The notes under the pieces are model-generated. The model worked only from the letters and a program-made list of their open reading frames with translations. It was not told the DNA's origin and ran no database searches. A DNA stretch of 64,000 bases from Atopobiaceae bacterium (lineage in GTDB: Bacteria > Actinomycetota > Coriobacteriia > Coriobacteriales > Atopobiaceae), in the NCBI GenBank assembly GCA_017652285.1, contig JAGCBF010000341.1, positions 1 to 64,000 on the forward strand, given 5' to 3'. Both the position numbers and the translations under genes were made by a program. Shown one piece after another: positions 17,363 to 25,496 of the stretch (position 1 is its first letter; every line of letters begins with the position of its first letter).

Positions 17363-18154
17363 ATGGTGCCCAAAACGATCAAACGCGTAACCACGAACCT
17401 CAAGCGAAACTCGTTTTTGTTTGAGCAGTTGGTAAACAGGGACTTCCAGCAACGCTACAAGCGTACCGCGCTGGGCATGGCATGGAGCGTGCTCTCGCCT
17501 CTTATGAACCTCGCGGTCATGATGCTCGTCTTCAGCCGCCTGTTTGGACGCAACGTCGACCACTTCGTCATCTACCTGTTTAGCGGCAACATCGTTATGG
17601 CCTATTATAAGGAATCCACCAAAAACGGCATGCAGAGCCTCATGAACAACTCTGCCATTATCAGCAAGATAAATGTGCCAAAATACCTGTTTCTTCTATC
17701 GCGAAACGTATCGGCGCTTATAAACTTTGGCTTGACGATTATTATCTACTTTTTATTTTGCATCACCGACGGCATCACGTTTACGCCTGCAATGCTCATG
17801 TTATGGTATCCGATCTTTTGGTTTGTAGTCATGAACATTGGTATTGGCATGGTATTGTCGGCCTTGTATGTGTTCTTTCGCGACATTCAATACCTCTACG
17901 ACATCTTCCTAACGCTCCTGACGTATCTCTCGGCCATCTTTTACACCATAGACAAGTTCCCGGAGCAAATGCAGCGGTTCTTCCTGCTTAACCCCGTGTA
18001 CGTCAACATCAAGTACTGGCGCCTCGTAGTCATCGACGGCATCATCCCTTCTGTCCCGTACCATCTGCTCGTAGCCTTTTACGCCCTGCTGTTCTTGGGC
18101 CTCGGTGCCTTCTTCTATAAGAAGTACAACCATCGGTTTGTCTACTACTTCTAA
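17363..18154 (+). CDS. tagG: Teichoic acid / polysaccharide ABC exporter permease
   Basis: The 263-residue ABC-2 type permease has six hydrophobic segments and the amphipathic N-terminal region typical of TagG/RfbA exporters (FEQLVNRDFQQRYKRTALGMAWSVLSPLMNL near 20-50). With the ATPase encoded 28 bp downstream it should flip a lipid-linked teichoic acid or glycan across the membrane. An AAAGGAAAGAG sequence precedes the ATG at 17363. An ATG at 17355 is in another frame and gives no long product. The symbol reflects family and context; equivalent names (tarG, rfbA, wzm) are possible. Confidence 0.88.
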   Translation: MVPKTIKRVTTNLKRNSFLFEQLVNRDFQQRYKRTALGMAWSVLSPLMNLAVMMLVFSRLFGRNVDHFVIYLFSGNIVMAYYKESTKNGMQSLMNNSAIISKINVPKYLFLLSRNVSALINFGLTIIIYFLFCITDGITFTPAMLMLWYPIFWFVVMNIGIGMVLSALYVFFRDIQYLYDIFLTLLTYLSAIFYTIDKFPEQMQRFFLLNPVYVNIKYWRLVVIDGIIPSVPYHLLVAFYALLFLGLGAFFYKKYNHRFVYYF

Positions 18155-18181
18155 GCGCAACGCATTGGTGAGTGAGGTCGC

Positions 18182-19147
18182 ATGAGCGTTATAGAGTGCA
18201 ACGACGTAAGCATTCGCTACATAACAGGTGACTTTAAGTCCATAGGACTCAAGGAGTATGTCGTACGCAAGCTCACGCGCAACTTTCATGTGCAGGAGTT
18301 TTGGGCGGACCGCCACGTTACGTTTTCGGTGGAGCGCGGCGACATGCTGGGCATCATCGGCTCCAACGGGGCCGGCAAGTCCACGCTGCTCAAAGCCGTT
18401 ACGGGCATCATGATTCCCACGGACGGCACGATCAAGACGCATGGAAAGATCGCCGCGTTGCTAGAGCTCGCCAGTGGGTTCGACGCCCAGATGACGGTGC
18501 GCGAAAACACGTATTTGCGTGGCGCGATGCTCGGCTACACCAAGCAGTTCTTGGACGAGAGGTACGACGAGATCATTGCCTTTGCCGAGTTGGAGGAGTT
18601 CCAGGACTACATGTTCAAGCAGCTCTCCAGCGGCATGAAGAGCCGCCTGGCGTTTTCGGTCGCGTGCCTGGTCGATCCCGACATCCTCATTTTGGACGAG
18701 GTCCTAAGCGTGGGCGACGGCGCCTTTCGCAAGAAGAGCGGCGACAAGATGATGGAGATACTTTCGGGCGGCACGACCGGCGTGCTCGTGTCGCATTCCA
18801 TCGGGCAGGTGCGCGAGCTCTGCAACAAGATTCTGTGGCTCGACCACGGCAACCAAATCGCCTTTAGCGACAACGTCCAGCTGTACTGCGATGCCTACGA
18901 GGAGTTTCTCTCGACCAAAAAGCTTCCACAAAGCGAGTCGGACGTGTACAAGCTTGCGGAGGACTTTTCCAAAAGAAGCGAGCGGGCACGCGCGGAGCGG
19001 CAGAGAAAAGAGGCAAAGCGTCTGGAGAAGGTCTTGGAAAAGGGCACGTCGGAGTCCGCGGTCCTCGCGGCGATTAAGATTTTGCAGAAGAGCCGCCCCG
19101 AGGCGCTTGCGCCAGAATACAACGGGGGCGGAACTGGCACGGCGTAA
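18182..19147 (+). CDS. tagH: Teichoic acid / polysaccharide ABC exporter ATPase
   Basis: The 321-residue ATPase has Walker A GSNGAGKSTLLK (about 60-71), the signature LSSGMKSRL near 149, and Walker B DILILDEVLSVGD near 165-177. The sequence upstream of Walker A (KSIGLKEYVVRKLTRNF...EFWADRHVTFSVERGD) is typical of TagH/Wzt, where it contacts the permease. A ~75-residue charged C-terminal tail rich in Arg, Glu and Lys (from about 245) probably forms a helix; it lacks the carbohydrate-binding domain of long Wzt proteins. It pairs with the permease just upstream. Confidence 0.9.
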   Translation: MSVIECNDVSIRYITGDFKSIGLKEYVVRKLTRNFHVQEFWADRHVTFSVERGDMLGIIGSNGAGKSTLLKAVTGIMIPTDGTIKTHGKIAALLELASGFDAQMTVRENTYLRGAMLGYTKQFLDERYDEIIAFAELEEFQDYMFKQLSSGMKSRLAFSVACLVDPDILILDEVLSVGDGAFRKKSGDKMMEILSGGTTGVLVSHSIGQVRELCNKILWLDHGNQIAFSDNVQLYCDAYEEFLSTKKLPQSESDVYKLAEDFSKRSERARAERQRKEAKRLEKVLEKGTSESAVLAAIKILQKSRPEALAPEYNGGGTGTA

Positions 19148-19185
19148 CGCTGCCGACGCTGCCCGCGGCATGGCTTGCATATGAC

Positions 19186-19216
19186 AAGAGGCAAGGAATT
19201 CCGTTCCTTGCCTCTT
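19186..19216. terminator. Bidirectional intrinsic terminator after tagH
   Basis: A perfect 13-bp stem (AAGAGGCAAGGAA / TTCCTTGCCTCTT) with a 5-nt loop is followed by TTTTGTTAG on the plus strand. It separates tagH from the convergent XRE gene that stops at 19220. Confidence 0.85.
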
Positions 19217-19219
19217 TTG

Positions 19220-19525
19220 TTAGTCAACGGCTTGAAACTCTATGCTCGACGGCAATTGCGCCCGAGGCTCGTCGCCCAGCACCAAGCCAGACTCCGGTGC
19301 CGGTGGAAACAGGTCGGCAACCCAGACGCCAAGACCTATGGCAATGCGCGTGAGCATGTCGATGGACACGTTGCGCTTGCCCTTCTCTATGTTGATAAGA
19401 TAGCTGCGGTCCATGCCGATCATCTTGGCGAATTGGTGCTGCGACAAGCCACGCTGCTCGCGTAGCTGCCGTATGCGCAGACCGACGCCATGCCTAACGA
19501 TGTTATTTCCAACTGAGTTCTTCAT
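19220..19525 (-). CDS. XRE-family transcriptional regulator
   Basis: The 101-residue protein contains a Cro/CI-type helix-turn-helix: LRIRQLREQRGLSQHQFAKMIGMDRSYLINIEKGKRNVSIDMLTRIAIGLG, about residues 17-67, with the QHQFAKMIG and RSYLINIEKG helices intact. The C-terminal ~30 residues carry no known domain. It is divergent from another small XRE gene at 19694, with a palindrome between them, an arrangement common in regulator pairs controlling a shared promoter region. The start is uncertain: ATG at 19525 or TTG at 19546, neither with a strong ribosome site. Confidence 0.8.
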   Translation of the reverse strand: MKNSVGNNIVRHGVGLRIRQLREQRGLSQHQFAKMIGMDRSYLINIEKGKRNVSIDMLTRIAIGLGVWVADLFPPAPESGLVLGDEPRAQLPSSIEFQAVD

Positions 19526-19558
19526 ACGTCTAGGGTAAACGCCCAAGCACGATAACTA

Positions 19559-19574
19559 GTAGATTATAGTCTAC
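19559..19574. promoter_or_regulatory. Candidate operator between divergent XRE genes
   Basis: GTAGATTATAGTCTAC is a 16-bp near-perfect palindrome with GTAGA/TCTAC arms, in the A+T-rich 168-bp gap between the two XRE genes. A half-site-like TTGACTATAAG follows at 19616. Binding is inferred from placement only. Confidence 0.45.
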
Positions 19575-19693
19575 ATTTATCAATATTGCACAAAATGCAC
19601 GTTATTGTTAGGTGGTTGACTATAAGACACTACTGTTCTAATTGACAAAAATATGCCATGGTTAACTTGTGAGGCGCCGTCGAATGGGTTTTC

Positions 19694-19939
19694 ATGGCAA
19701 AGGAAGTAGACAGGATCATTGGCAACACGCTACGTGTGAAGCGCAGGAAGCTTGGGCTCACCCAGGTCCAAGTTGCGCACACGCTCCACACGTCGCAGAC
19801 GTTCATCAGCAAGACCGAGTCTGGCGCACGGAGCCTGCGCGTGACCGAAGCGGTTCTGTACTCGCTCGGCGTAAACATGACTCCCCACCAGCTCTACAAG
19901 GAGCTCAAGAGCGCCCTGCACGACCATGGCTATGCATAG
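19694..19939 (+). CDS. Small XRE-family helix-turn-helix protein
   Basis: The 81-residue protein is almost entirely a Cro/CI-type HTH domain: TLRVKRRKLGLTQVQVAHTL near 12-31 and TSQTFISKTESGARSLRVTEA near 33-53. There is no ligand or dimerisation domain. It starts with an ATG at 19694 and runs toward the minus-strand gene at 19970. It may act with, or oppose, the divergent XRE regulator. Targets are unknown. Confidence 0.8.
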   Translation: MAKEVDRIIGNTLRVKRRKLGLTQVQVAHTLHTSQTFISKTESGARSLRVTEAVLYSLGVNMTPHQLYKELKSALHDHGYA

Positions 19940-19969
19940 CGAGATATGAAGTGGCGTTCCCGCCGCGTC

Positions 19970-20359
19970 TTACAGCTGAGACTCGAGCTCGGCAAACTCC
20001 TGCGGAATCTCGTCGAGGTCCGCCCCAAAAGAATCCGCGATGGCCGATGCCTGCTCGCGGCGCAGCTGCGCCAGGTCGTGGTCTCCCATGTCGTCGTAGG
20101 CATCGCCCAGCCGATTGAGCGCATACGCCGCATACCCAGCCACCGAGTCGCCAGTGCCGGAAAGCATCATCATGGTGACCAGCGACTGCGGAGCCAGCGC
20201 CATGGCCGTATCGGGGTCGAGCTGGACAAGGTCCGCCACGGCGGCCTCGACCTCCTCTGCCGCCTCGAAGTCGCGCTGAAGCAACGCGCGCACGAGCGCC
20301 TGCGAAACGGTAGACACAAACTGTTCGATAACCTCTAGCAAATAGTCCTTGTGCAACAT
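19970..20359 (-). CDS. Conserved hypothetical protein (possibly DUF6483)
   Basis: The 129-residue protein is acidic and predicted to be helical, beginning MLHKDYLLEVIEQFVSTVSQAL. The alternating helices, with an AYALNRLGDAYDDMGDHDLAQLRR stretch, resemble a TPR-like hairpin. The opening resembles proteins annotated as DUF6483, but I cannot confirm that. It lies 51 bp downstream of ruvB on the same strand and may be the last gene of the ruv operon. No catalytic motif is visible. Confidence 0.6.
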   Translation of the reverse strand: MLHKDYLLEVIEQFVSTVSQALVRALLQRDFEAAEEVEAAVADLVQLDPDTAMALAPQSLVTMMMLSGTGDSVAGYAAYALNRLGDAYDDMGDHDLAQLRREQASAIADSFGADLDEIPQEFAELESQL

Positions 20360-20410
20360 AGCCTTATCCCTTCCAAACGCATACGAATACGGAGAGCCGC
20401 AGGCAATGCC

Positions 20411-21475
20411 TTACGACGGCGGTGGCGTGACGCCCAAATGCTCAAACGCCGCAAGCGTGGCTTGACGGCCCTGTGGGGTGCGGATGATGAGCCCTTGTTG
20501 CAACAGGTAGGGCTCATAGACGTCCTCCAGAGTGGAGGGGTCTTCTGCCACGGCGCTCGCGATGGTGGTGAGTCCTACGGGCCTGCCCCTAAACGTGGTC
20601 GTCAGTGCCTGCAAGATCTTGGTGTCCATCCAGTCCAGGCCAAGCTCGTCTATCTCGAAGAAGGTCAGCGCCTCGGCGGCCACCTGCCACGTTATGTTGC
20701 CGTCCGCCTTTACCTGCGCGTAGTCGCGCACGCGTTTGAGCAGGCGGTTGGCAAGGCGCGGCGTCCCACGGCTGCGAGACGCGATCTCCTGGGAAGCCTC
20801 GGCATCGAGCCTAGCACCCAGGATGTGGGCCGAGCGCTCCACGATGCGAGCCAAGTCCTTTACCGAATAGTAGTCCAGCCTATACGAAATGCCAAAGCGG
20901 TCCCTCAACGGGCCGGTGAGCAAGCCGGTGCGCGTCGTGGCACCCACCAAGGTAAACCGCGGGACGTCAAGGCGAATGGAGCGGGCGGCGGGACCCTTTC
21001 CTATGACGATATCAAGAAAGAAGTCCTCCATTGCCGGATACAGCACCTCTTCGACCTGGTGATTAAGACGATGGATCTCGTCCACAAACAGGACGTCGCC
21101 CTCCTCGAGGTTGGTGAGAATGGCGGCAAGGTCTCCCGTCCGCTCGATGGCGGGTCCGGAGGTCGTGCGGAGCCTCGCGCCCATCTCGTTTGCGACGATG
21201 CCCGCCAGGGTCGTCTTGCCCAAGCCCGGAGGGCCCGAGAAGATGACGTGGTCGAGTGCCTCGCCGCGTTCCTTTGCGGCTTGAATGAGCACGCGGAGGT
21301 TCTCCACCACGCGTTCTTGCCCGCAATAGTCCGCAAGCGTCTGTGGCCGTAGGCTGCGCTCCACGTCGATGTCCTCGCCCGTGAGCTCGCCGGTGACCGC
21401 ACGTGGCGGCACCGGGACCTTGTCGTGGGTCTGCGCACGTGGCGCAAACAGATCGCCGGAATCAGCTTCCCACAT
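20411..21475 (-). CDS. ruvB: Holliday junction branch migration ATPase RuvB
   Basis: RuvB is the hexameric motor that drives branch migration at Holliday junctions with RuvA. The 354-residue protein has the N-terminal [14 protein letters not shown] entry, Walker [12 protein letters not shown] near residue 82, Walker [11 protein letters not shown] near 130-139, sensor-1 region [10 protein letters not shown] near 175, and the [18 protein letters not shown] winged-helix transition near 230. Its length matches the family. It lies 3 bp after ruvA, in the order ruvC-ruvA-ruvB. Confidence 0.97.
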   Translation of the reverse strand: MWEADSGDLFAPRAQTHDKVPVPPRAVTGELTGEDIDVERSLRPQTLADYCGQERVVENLRVLIQAAKERGEALDHVIFSGPPGLGKTTLAGIVANEMGARLRTTSGPAIERTGDLAAILTNLEEGDVLFVDEIHRLNHQVEEVLYPAMEDFFLDIVIGKGPAARSIRLDVPRFTLVGATTRTGLLTGPLRDRFGISYRLDYYSVKDLARIVERSAHILGARLDAEASQEIASRSRGTPRLANRLLKRVRDYAQVKADGNITWQVAAEALTFFEIDELGLDWMDTKILQALTTTFRGRPVGLTTIASAVAEDPSTLEDVYEPYLLQQGLIIRTPQGRQATLAAFEHLGVTPPPS

Positions 21476-21478
21476 AGG

Positions 21479-22111
21479 CTAGCCCCTCCTTCCCAAGCGC
21501 CTGAGCGCAAAGCCCAGGGCGGCCTCCACGGTAGAGGCGCCAGCCTCCTCAAAGCCCTCGAGGGCAAGCTCGGCCTCCTGCGAGGTAAAGCCCATGGCAA
21601 GGAGCGCCTCGGTTACGTCTGCGACCACGCTGGACGCCACGGGCGACGCGCCGTTTTTGCCTTGGGACGCAGAGGAGGTGCCGGCAAGGCCCCTGAGGAC
21701 GGGGTCTTTGGCAAAGACGTCCGCCAGCTCCATGATAAGGCGCGAGGCGGTCTTCTTTCCCACACCCGGCACGCGCGACATGCCCGTTACGTCGTCGGAC
21801 ATGACGACCGTGGCCAGAGCCTGAGGCGTAAAGGTCGACAACACCGACAACGCGAGCTTTGGTCCTACGTGCGATATCCCCACGAGCTTGTCAAAGAGGG
21901 TGCGCTCGTCGCGCGACGAAAAGCCATACAGGTCCACCGCGCCCTCGCGCACGACCATGCGCGTGAGCAGGGTGACGCCCGACGTGCCCACAGCGGGCAA
22001 GCTGGCCGCCGTGGTGGCCGAAATGCCAAGCTCATAGCCAACGCCGTTGACGTCGAGCACCGCGACGGAGGACGAGAGCTCTGCCAAAGTACCCGTAAGA
22101 GAGACGATCAT
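21479..22111 (-). CDS. ruvA: Holliday junction DNA-binding protein RuvA
   Basis: RuvA binds four-way junctions as a tetramer and loads RuvB. The 210-residue protein begins MIVSLTGTLAEL, the usual OB-fold start, followed by two helix-hairpin-helix regions (LVGISHVGPKLALSVLS near 75-91 and MSRVPGVGKKTASRLIMEL near 110-128) and the C-terminal domain III that contacts RuvB (ALLAMGFTSQEAELALEG). A strong AGGAGG lies upstream of the ATG at 22111, ruling out the longer frame that opens at 22315. The start overlaps the stop of ruvC (ATGA). Confidence 0.96.
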   Translation of the reverse strand: MIVSLTGTLAELSSSVAVLDVNGVGYELGISATTAASLPAVGTSGVTLLTRMVVREGAVDLYGFSSRDERTLFDKLVGISHVGPKLALSVLSTFTPQALATVVMSDDVTGMSRVPGVGKKTASRLIMELADVFAKDPVLRGLAGTSSASQGKNGASPVASSVVADVTEALLAMGFTSQEAELALEGFEEAGASTVEAALGFALRRLGRRG

Positions 22112-22761
22112 ATGGTTGACCTCCTGCTCTGCCTGACATGTCGCACGACGTTGCGGTCGCGCGTTCCACCGTACGTATGGGCCGCGGTCGCCGCGGCGGT
22201 TATCTCGCGGGCGGCCTCTTGGTCCGCTCGCTGCTGCGCCTGCTCCTGTTCGAGCATTTGCACGGCAGCGTGATCGCGCGTTATCGCCTGCGTGCGCATG
22301 AGGTTGGCATGGCACACCGCGGCGGCAAGCGCGTCGGCACAGTGATCTGGCCGCGGATCGTGATCGAGCTCCAAGACGTTGCGCACCATATAGATGACCT
22401 GGCGCTTGTCGGCAGATCCCGTACCGACCACGGCCTGTTTGATCTGCATGGGAGTATACTCCCCCACCTCCAGCCCCGCATGGGCCCCTGCCACGAGCGC
22501 GGCCCCACGCGCCTGCGCCGTGGCGATGGCCGAGCGCGAATTATCTCCAAAAAAGATCTTCTCTATGGCGAGTTGAGTGGGTCCGTACTTCTTTATAGCC
22601 AAGCTCAGCTCGTCAAAGATGGCGCCCAGTCGCTGGGAAAGTGGCGCGCTTGCCTTGGTGGTGACACAGCCATACGCTCGCGCGCGGCACAGCGAGCCAC
22701 GAGTCTCCACAACGCCCCAGCCCGTGTGGGCAAGACCAGGGTCAACGCCAAGTATAACCAT
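22108..22761 (-). CDS. ruvC: Holliday junction resolvase RuvC
   Basis: RuvC cuts Holliday junctions symmetrically. The 217-residue protein shows the four acidic active-site residues in their motifs: Asp in ILGVDPGLAHTGWG (residue 7), Glu in LAIEKIFFG (near 66), and the late Asp pair in DHCADALAAAV near 140-147. It exceeds the usual 160-180 residues by a ~50-residue Ala/Arg-rich tail that reads into the start of ruvA. It is the first gene of ruvCAB, and the promoter probably lies in the 69-bp gap before 22831. Confidence 0.95.
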   Translation of the reverse strand: MVILGVDPGLAHTGWGVVETRGSLCRARAYGCVTTKASAPLSQRLGAIFDELSLAIKKYGPTQLAIEKIFFGDNSRSAIATAQARGAALVAGAHAGLEVGEYTPMQIKQAVVGTGSADKRQVIYMVRNVLELDHDPRPDHCADALAAAVCHANLMRTQAITRDHAAVQMLEQEQAQQRADQEAAREITAAATAAHTYGGTRDRNVVRHVRQSRRSTI

Positions 22762-22830
22762 GCGACACCTCCTTAGCGAACGGCTGTTCTATGGTATCAC
22801 ATTGCACGGCGACTGGGACGCAAAATTTGA

Positions 22831-24729
22831 TCAGTTCTCCGAGAAGGGACTTCCCCATGTGAGCGGCCCGAAGGGTCCCCCTATGTTGGGAGGCTGCTCC
22901 CCGCTCTGGGCCATGTCTTGGATAAGCCCCAGCAGGTCCCCCAAGGCGCTTTCCAACGTCTCGCGGTCGAGGCCTTCGGGCATGGAGCCCGACTTGAACT
23001 CCACCTCGAGCCCTTCCAGCAAATGGGAAAGATCCGGCAGCTCGCCCGCAGACTGCTCCTGCGCGTCGGCGTCGCGCAAGGCGGACAGCATGCGCTCCGC
23101 GCGCCGTTGGTCGCGTCGGCGCTCGTCCTCGCTCCGCAGACGGTCGTGCCACGCAAAGCCCGAGGGCATGCGCGTGGCAAACAGGGGACGCGACGACACC
23201 ACCAAACAAGGGGCCCAAAGGTCGCGCGCCGCTTGCTTTTCGCGTAGCGCCCCAAGTATGGCGACGGTAACGTCGGGCGCGCCTTGTCGTGCCGCCACGT
23301 CGCTTATCGAACGCTCCCATTCCAAATGGGACGCGAGGGTCACGTCCACCCGCTCGAGCCGGAGCTCACGCGTCGGCTCGACCGCGTCGAGCCCTTCGAT
23401 GCGCGGCACGTCGTAGCGCTCGAACGCCTCGGCCGGAACGATGGGAGAAATGGTGTTGCGCAAGTGAGCGAGGTCGACGACGTCGCTTCGGTATACGTCC
23501 CCAAAGGGAAGCAGGTCGGCGACGGTACAACGCGTGCGCGGCACCTCGACGGCCAAGAAGGTCTTGTCGGCCGCAGACAGGACGATCGCGTCTCGCTCGC
23601 GGGCCATGCGCGCAAGGCTTGCCTGCAACAGGTCGTGCAAAACGTCTGTTTCGTCGGCAGTCACAAACGACGGAGGGACCTCGGATACGTCGACACGAAG
23701 GTCGTCCGCAAGCTTGCGCGCAGTTTGCTGCCGCGCCTGATCGCACGAGGCGTCGAGCAGCGCATGCACGTGCATGGGGCCCAAGGCATCCGACGCCAGC
23801 ACCGCAAGCAAGCTGGACGTGAGCCCGCCATCGAGCGCAAGCGCCACGTCGTGACGATCCTGCTTGTGCAAGAAGTCCCTTAGGCCCAACACCAGCGTCT
23901 CCCACAGATGCAGCGAGCGGTTGTAGAGCTCGGGCTCCATCGGGGACACGTCCAGATCTGCCCCGCCGTTTCCTCCGTGCGTGGTGACGTCTGCCAGTAT
24001 CAGCGCCTCCTCAAACGCAGGCGCCGACGCGACCAGGTCGCCGTTTGGCGCAAGCACGAAGCTTGAGCCCGAATAGACCTGCAGGCCATACCCTCCAACG
24101 GCGCATGTGGCAACCAGCCAGGCGTCCAGGGATATGGCGTCCGCCTTAAAGCGATTCTCCTGAAGCGATGCGCCGAGCGCCGAGTTCGCGTCGTCCAGCG
24201 CGTAGCCGTATCTCGAAACGAACAGGACCACGTCGAACTGGTCCGCAGAATCCACCAGGTCGTTGAGCTCGTCGTAGGTGGTGGCCAAACCCAGATGCCA
24301 GCCTTCGTAGTCAAACACCAAGGGGGCATGCGACAATTCCTGCAGCACGTCATCGAGCGCCTCTTGGTACCCGTGCCCTTGGACGTCCTTGCTGCGAGCC
24401 ATTAGGGAGCGTGCGCGCAGGGGTATTACCCCCTCCTTGCCTACCATCATGACCTCGGTAATCGGGTCGTCGTCGCCGTAGGTCACGACGGGGACCAAAC
24501 AGGGGCAGGCGACACGGCCGCTCAAGGCGTCCAGCGTGCCAAGAATGTCCGCACGATAGCCCTCGTGGCTCGCATAGTCCACCGGCGTGTGGCCGGTAAG
24601 GATCACGAGGGGGAACACGACCAGATCGGCCTGGGCATCGCATGCGTTTTGCGCATAGGCCTCCATGCGTTCCGACGTCGGAACAAAGTCACCCGCACGA
24701 GTGTTGAGCTGCGCTATGGCTATTCTCAT
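22831..24729 (-). CDS. NAD synthetase (NadE)-like protein with degenerate active sites
   Basis: This 632-residue protein has the two-domain layout of glutamine-dependent NAD+ synthetase: an N-terminal nitrilase-type amidase (about 1-250) and a C-terminal PP-loop synthetase (about 285-520), plus an extra ~100-residue acidic tail. Overall similarity is recognisable (MRIAIAQLNTRAGDF; YSGSSFVLAPNGDLV; SAADKTFLAVE...LPFGDVYRSDV). However, the FPE motif reads FPLVILTG (39-46), the catalytic-Cys motif (C-E-D/Y) reads ATTYDEL (149-155), and the SGGxDS PP-loop reads LDGGLTSS (299-306). Both reactions therefore look lost or altered. The ATG at 24729 follows AAGGGAA. It may be a lineage-specific pseudo-enzyme or a divergent active form. 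Confidence 0.75.
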   Translation of the reverse strand: MRIAIAQLNTRAGDFVPTSERMEAYAQNACDAQADLVVFPLVILTGHTPVDYASHEGYRADILGTLDALSGRVACPCLVPVVTYGDDDPITEVMMVGKEGVIPLRARSLMARSKDVQGHGYQEALDDVLQELSHAPLVFDYEGWHLGLATTYDELNDLVDSADQFDVVLFVSRYGYALDDANSALGASLQENRFKADAISLDAWLVATCAVGGYGLQVYSGSSFVLAPNGDLVASAPAFEEALILADVTTHGGNGGADLDVSPMEPELYNRSLHLWETLVLGLRDFLHKQDRHDVALALDGGLTSSLLAVLASDALGPMHVHALLDASCDQARQQTARKLADDLRVDVSEVPPSFVTADETDVLHDLLQASLARMARERDAIVLSAADKTFLAVEVPRTRCTVADLLPFGDVYRSDVVDLAHLRNTISPIVPAEAFERYDVPRIEGLDAVEPTRELRLERVDVTLASHLEWERSISDVAARQGAPDVTVAILGALREKQAARDLWAPCLVVSSRPLFATRMPSGFAWHDRLRSEDERRRDQRRAERMLSALRDADAQEQSAGELPDLSHLLEGLEVEFKSGSMPEGLDRETLESALGDLLGLIQDMAQSGEQPPNIGGPFGPLTWGSPFSEN

Positions 24730-24788
24730 GGCCGTTCCCTTTCGTTGGCGATCCAAACACTATCATACGGCATCGCAAAAGATAAAAC

Positions 24789-24824
24789 GCCCGACGTGGC
24801 TGGAGAAATCCAACCACATCGGGC
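24789..24824 (-). terminator. Intrinsic terminator of the superoxide reductase gene
   Basis: A 12-bp stem with one mismatch (CGCCCGATGTGG / CCACGTCGGGCG on the minus strand) is followed by TTTTATC, 56 bp after the stop of the minus-strand gene at 24880. Confidence 0.8.
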
Positions 24825-24879
24825 GCGACGTTGGTACGGGGCGGCCGCAGGGCCAACGGGGACAAAACCCGTGTTGCGC

Positions 24880-25260
24880 TTACGCCTCGGCCTTCCACAG
24901 ACCGTGGAGGTTGCAGTACTCGTAAACGGTGATCGCCTGGTCATCGGCGCACGCGAACTCGGTCGCGGGCTTGTCGCCGGGATGCAGGTAGTGAATCTCC
25001 ACGCGATCGGTCGTGGCAAGCGCGACCCACTGGATGAAGTGGGCGTCCAGCATGGGGTGCTCGACGTCGCCGACCTGCACGGACACGACGCCGTTGGCGC
25101 GGGTGACGGCGGGAACGTGCTTCTCGGTGGCGGCGTCCGTGGAGCCGGCCTCGAGCTTGGTCATGGGCTGGCCGCAGCACTGGGGCACGCAGGTGCCCTT
25201 TTGCACGACGGCGACGAGGTTTCCGCACTTTTCGCAACGATAGAACGTGACTTCTGCCAT
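24880..25260 (-). CDS. dfx: Desulfoferrodoxin / superoxide reductase
   Basis: Superoxide reductase reduces superoxide to hydrogen peroxide without releasing oxygen and is typical of anaerobes. The 126-residue protein has the two-iron desulfoferrodoxin layout. Center I cysteines are C9, C12, C28 and C29. Center II ligands are H48 (EKHVP), H68 (GDVEHPM), H74 (DAHFIQW), C116 and H119 (EYCNLHGLW). All expected ligands are present, so the enzyme should be functional. It is a monocistronic unit with its own terminator, between the NadE-like gene and dnaE. Confidence 0.95.
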   Translation of the reverse strand: MAEVTFYRCEKCGNLVAVVQKGTCVPQCCGQPMTKLEAGSTDAATEKHVPAVTRANGVVSVQVGDVEHPMLDAHFIQWVALATTDRVEIHYLHPGDKPATEFACADDQAITVYEYCNLHGLWKAEA

Positions 25261-25343
25261 GGGGTTCTCCTCTCATAGAAACGTGACACCAGTATAACCC
25301 GCAACGCATGGCAAAAGGCGACAAACCCCTTATTGGCATGGAG

Positions 25344-25477
25344 TGGCCGATTGGGGCTGGCCTGGCCGATTGGGGCTAGGCCCCTTTCGGCCATTTTTGC
25401 GGGCGGCGGCGGTTTTGCCGCCTGCGCTGGCCGCTTGGAGCGGTTTTGGCCGATTGGGGCTAGGCCCCGTTCGTCCA
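25344..25477. repeat. 31-nt GGCC palindrome, copies 6 and 7 plus a half copy
   Basis: A left half copy (25344-25360) abuts a full copy (25363-25393). A third, partly decayed copy lies at 25447-25477, where the right arm reads GTTCGTCCA instead of TTTCGGCCA. They sit just downstream of the dnaE stop codon. Confidence 0.85.
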
Positions 25478-25496
25478 TTTATGCGGAGGCGACCAA

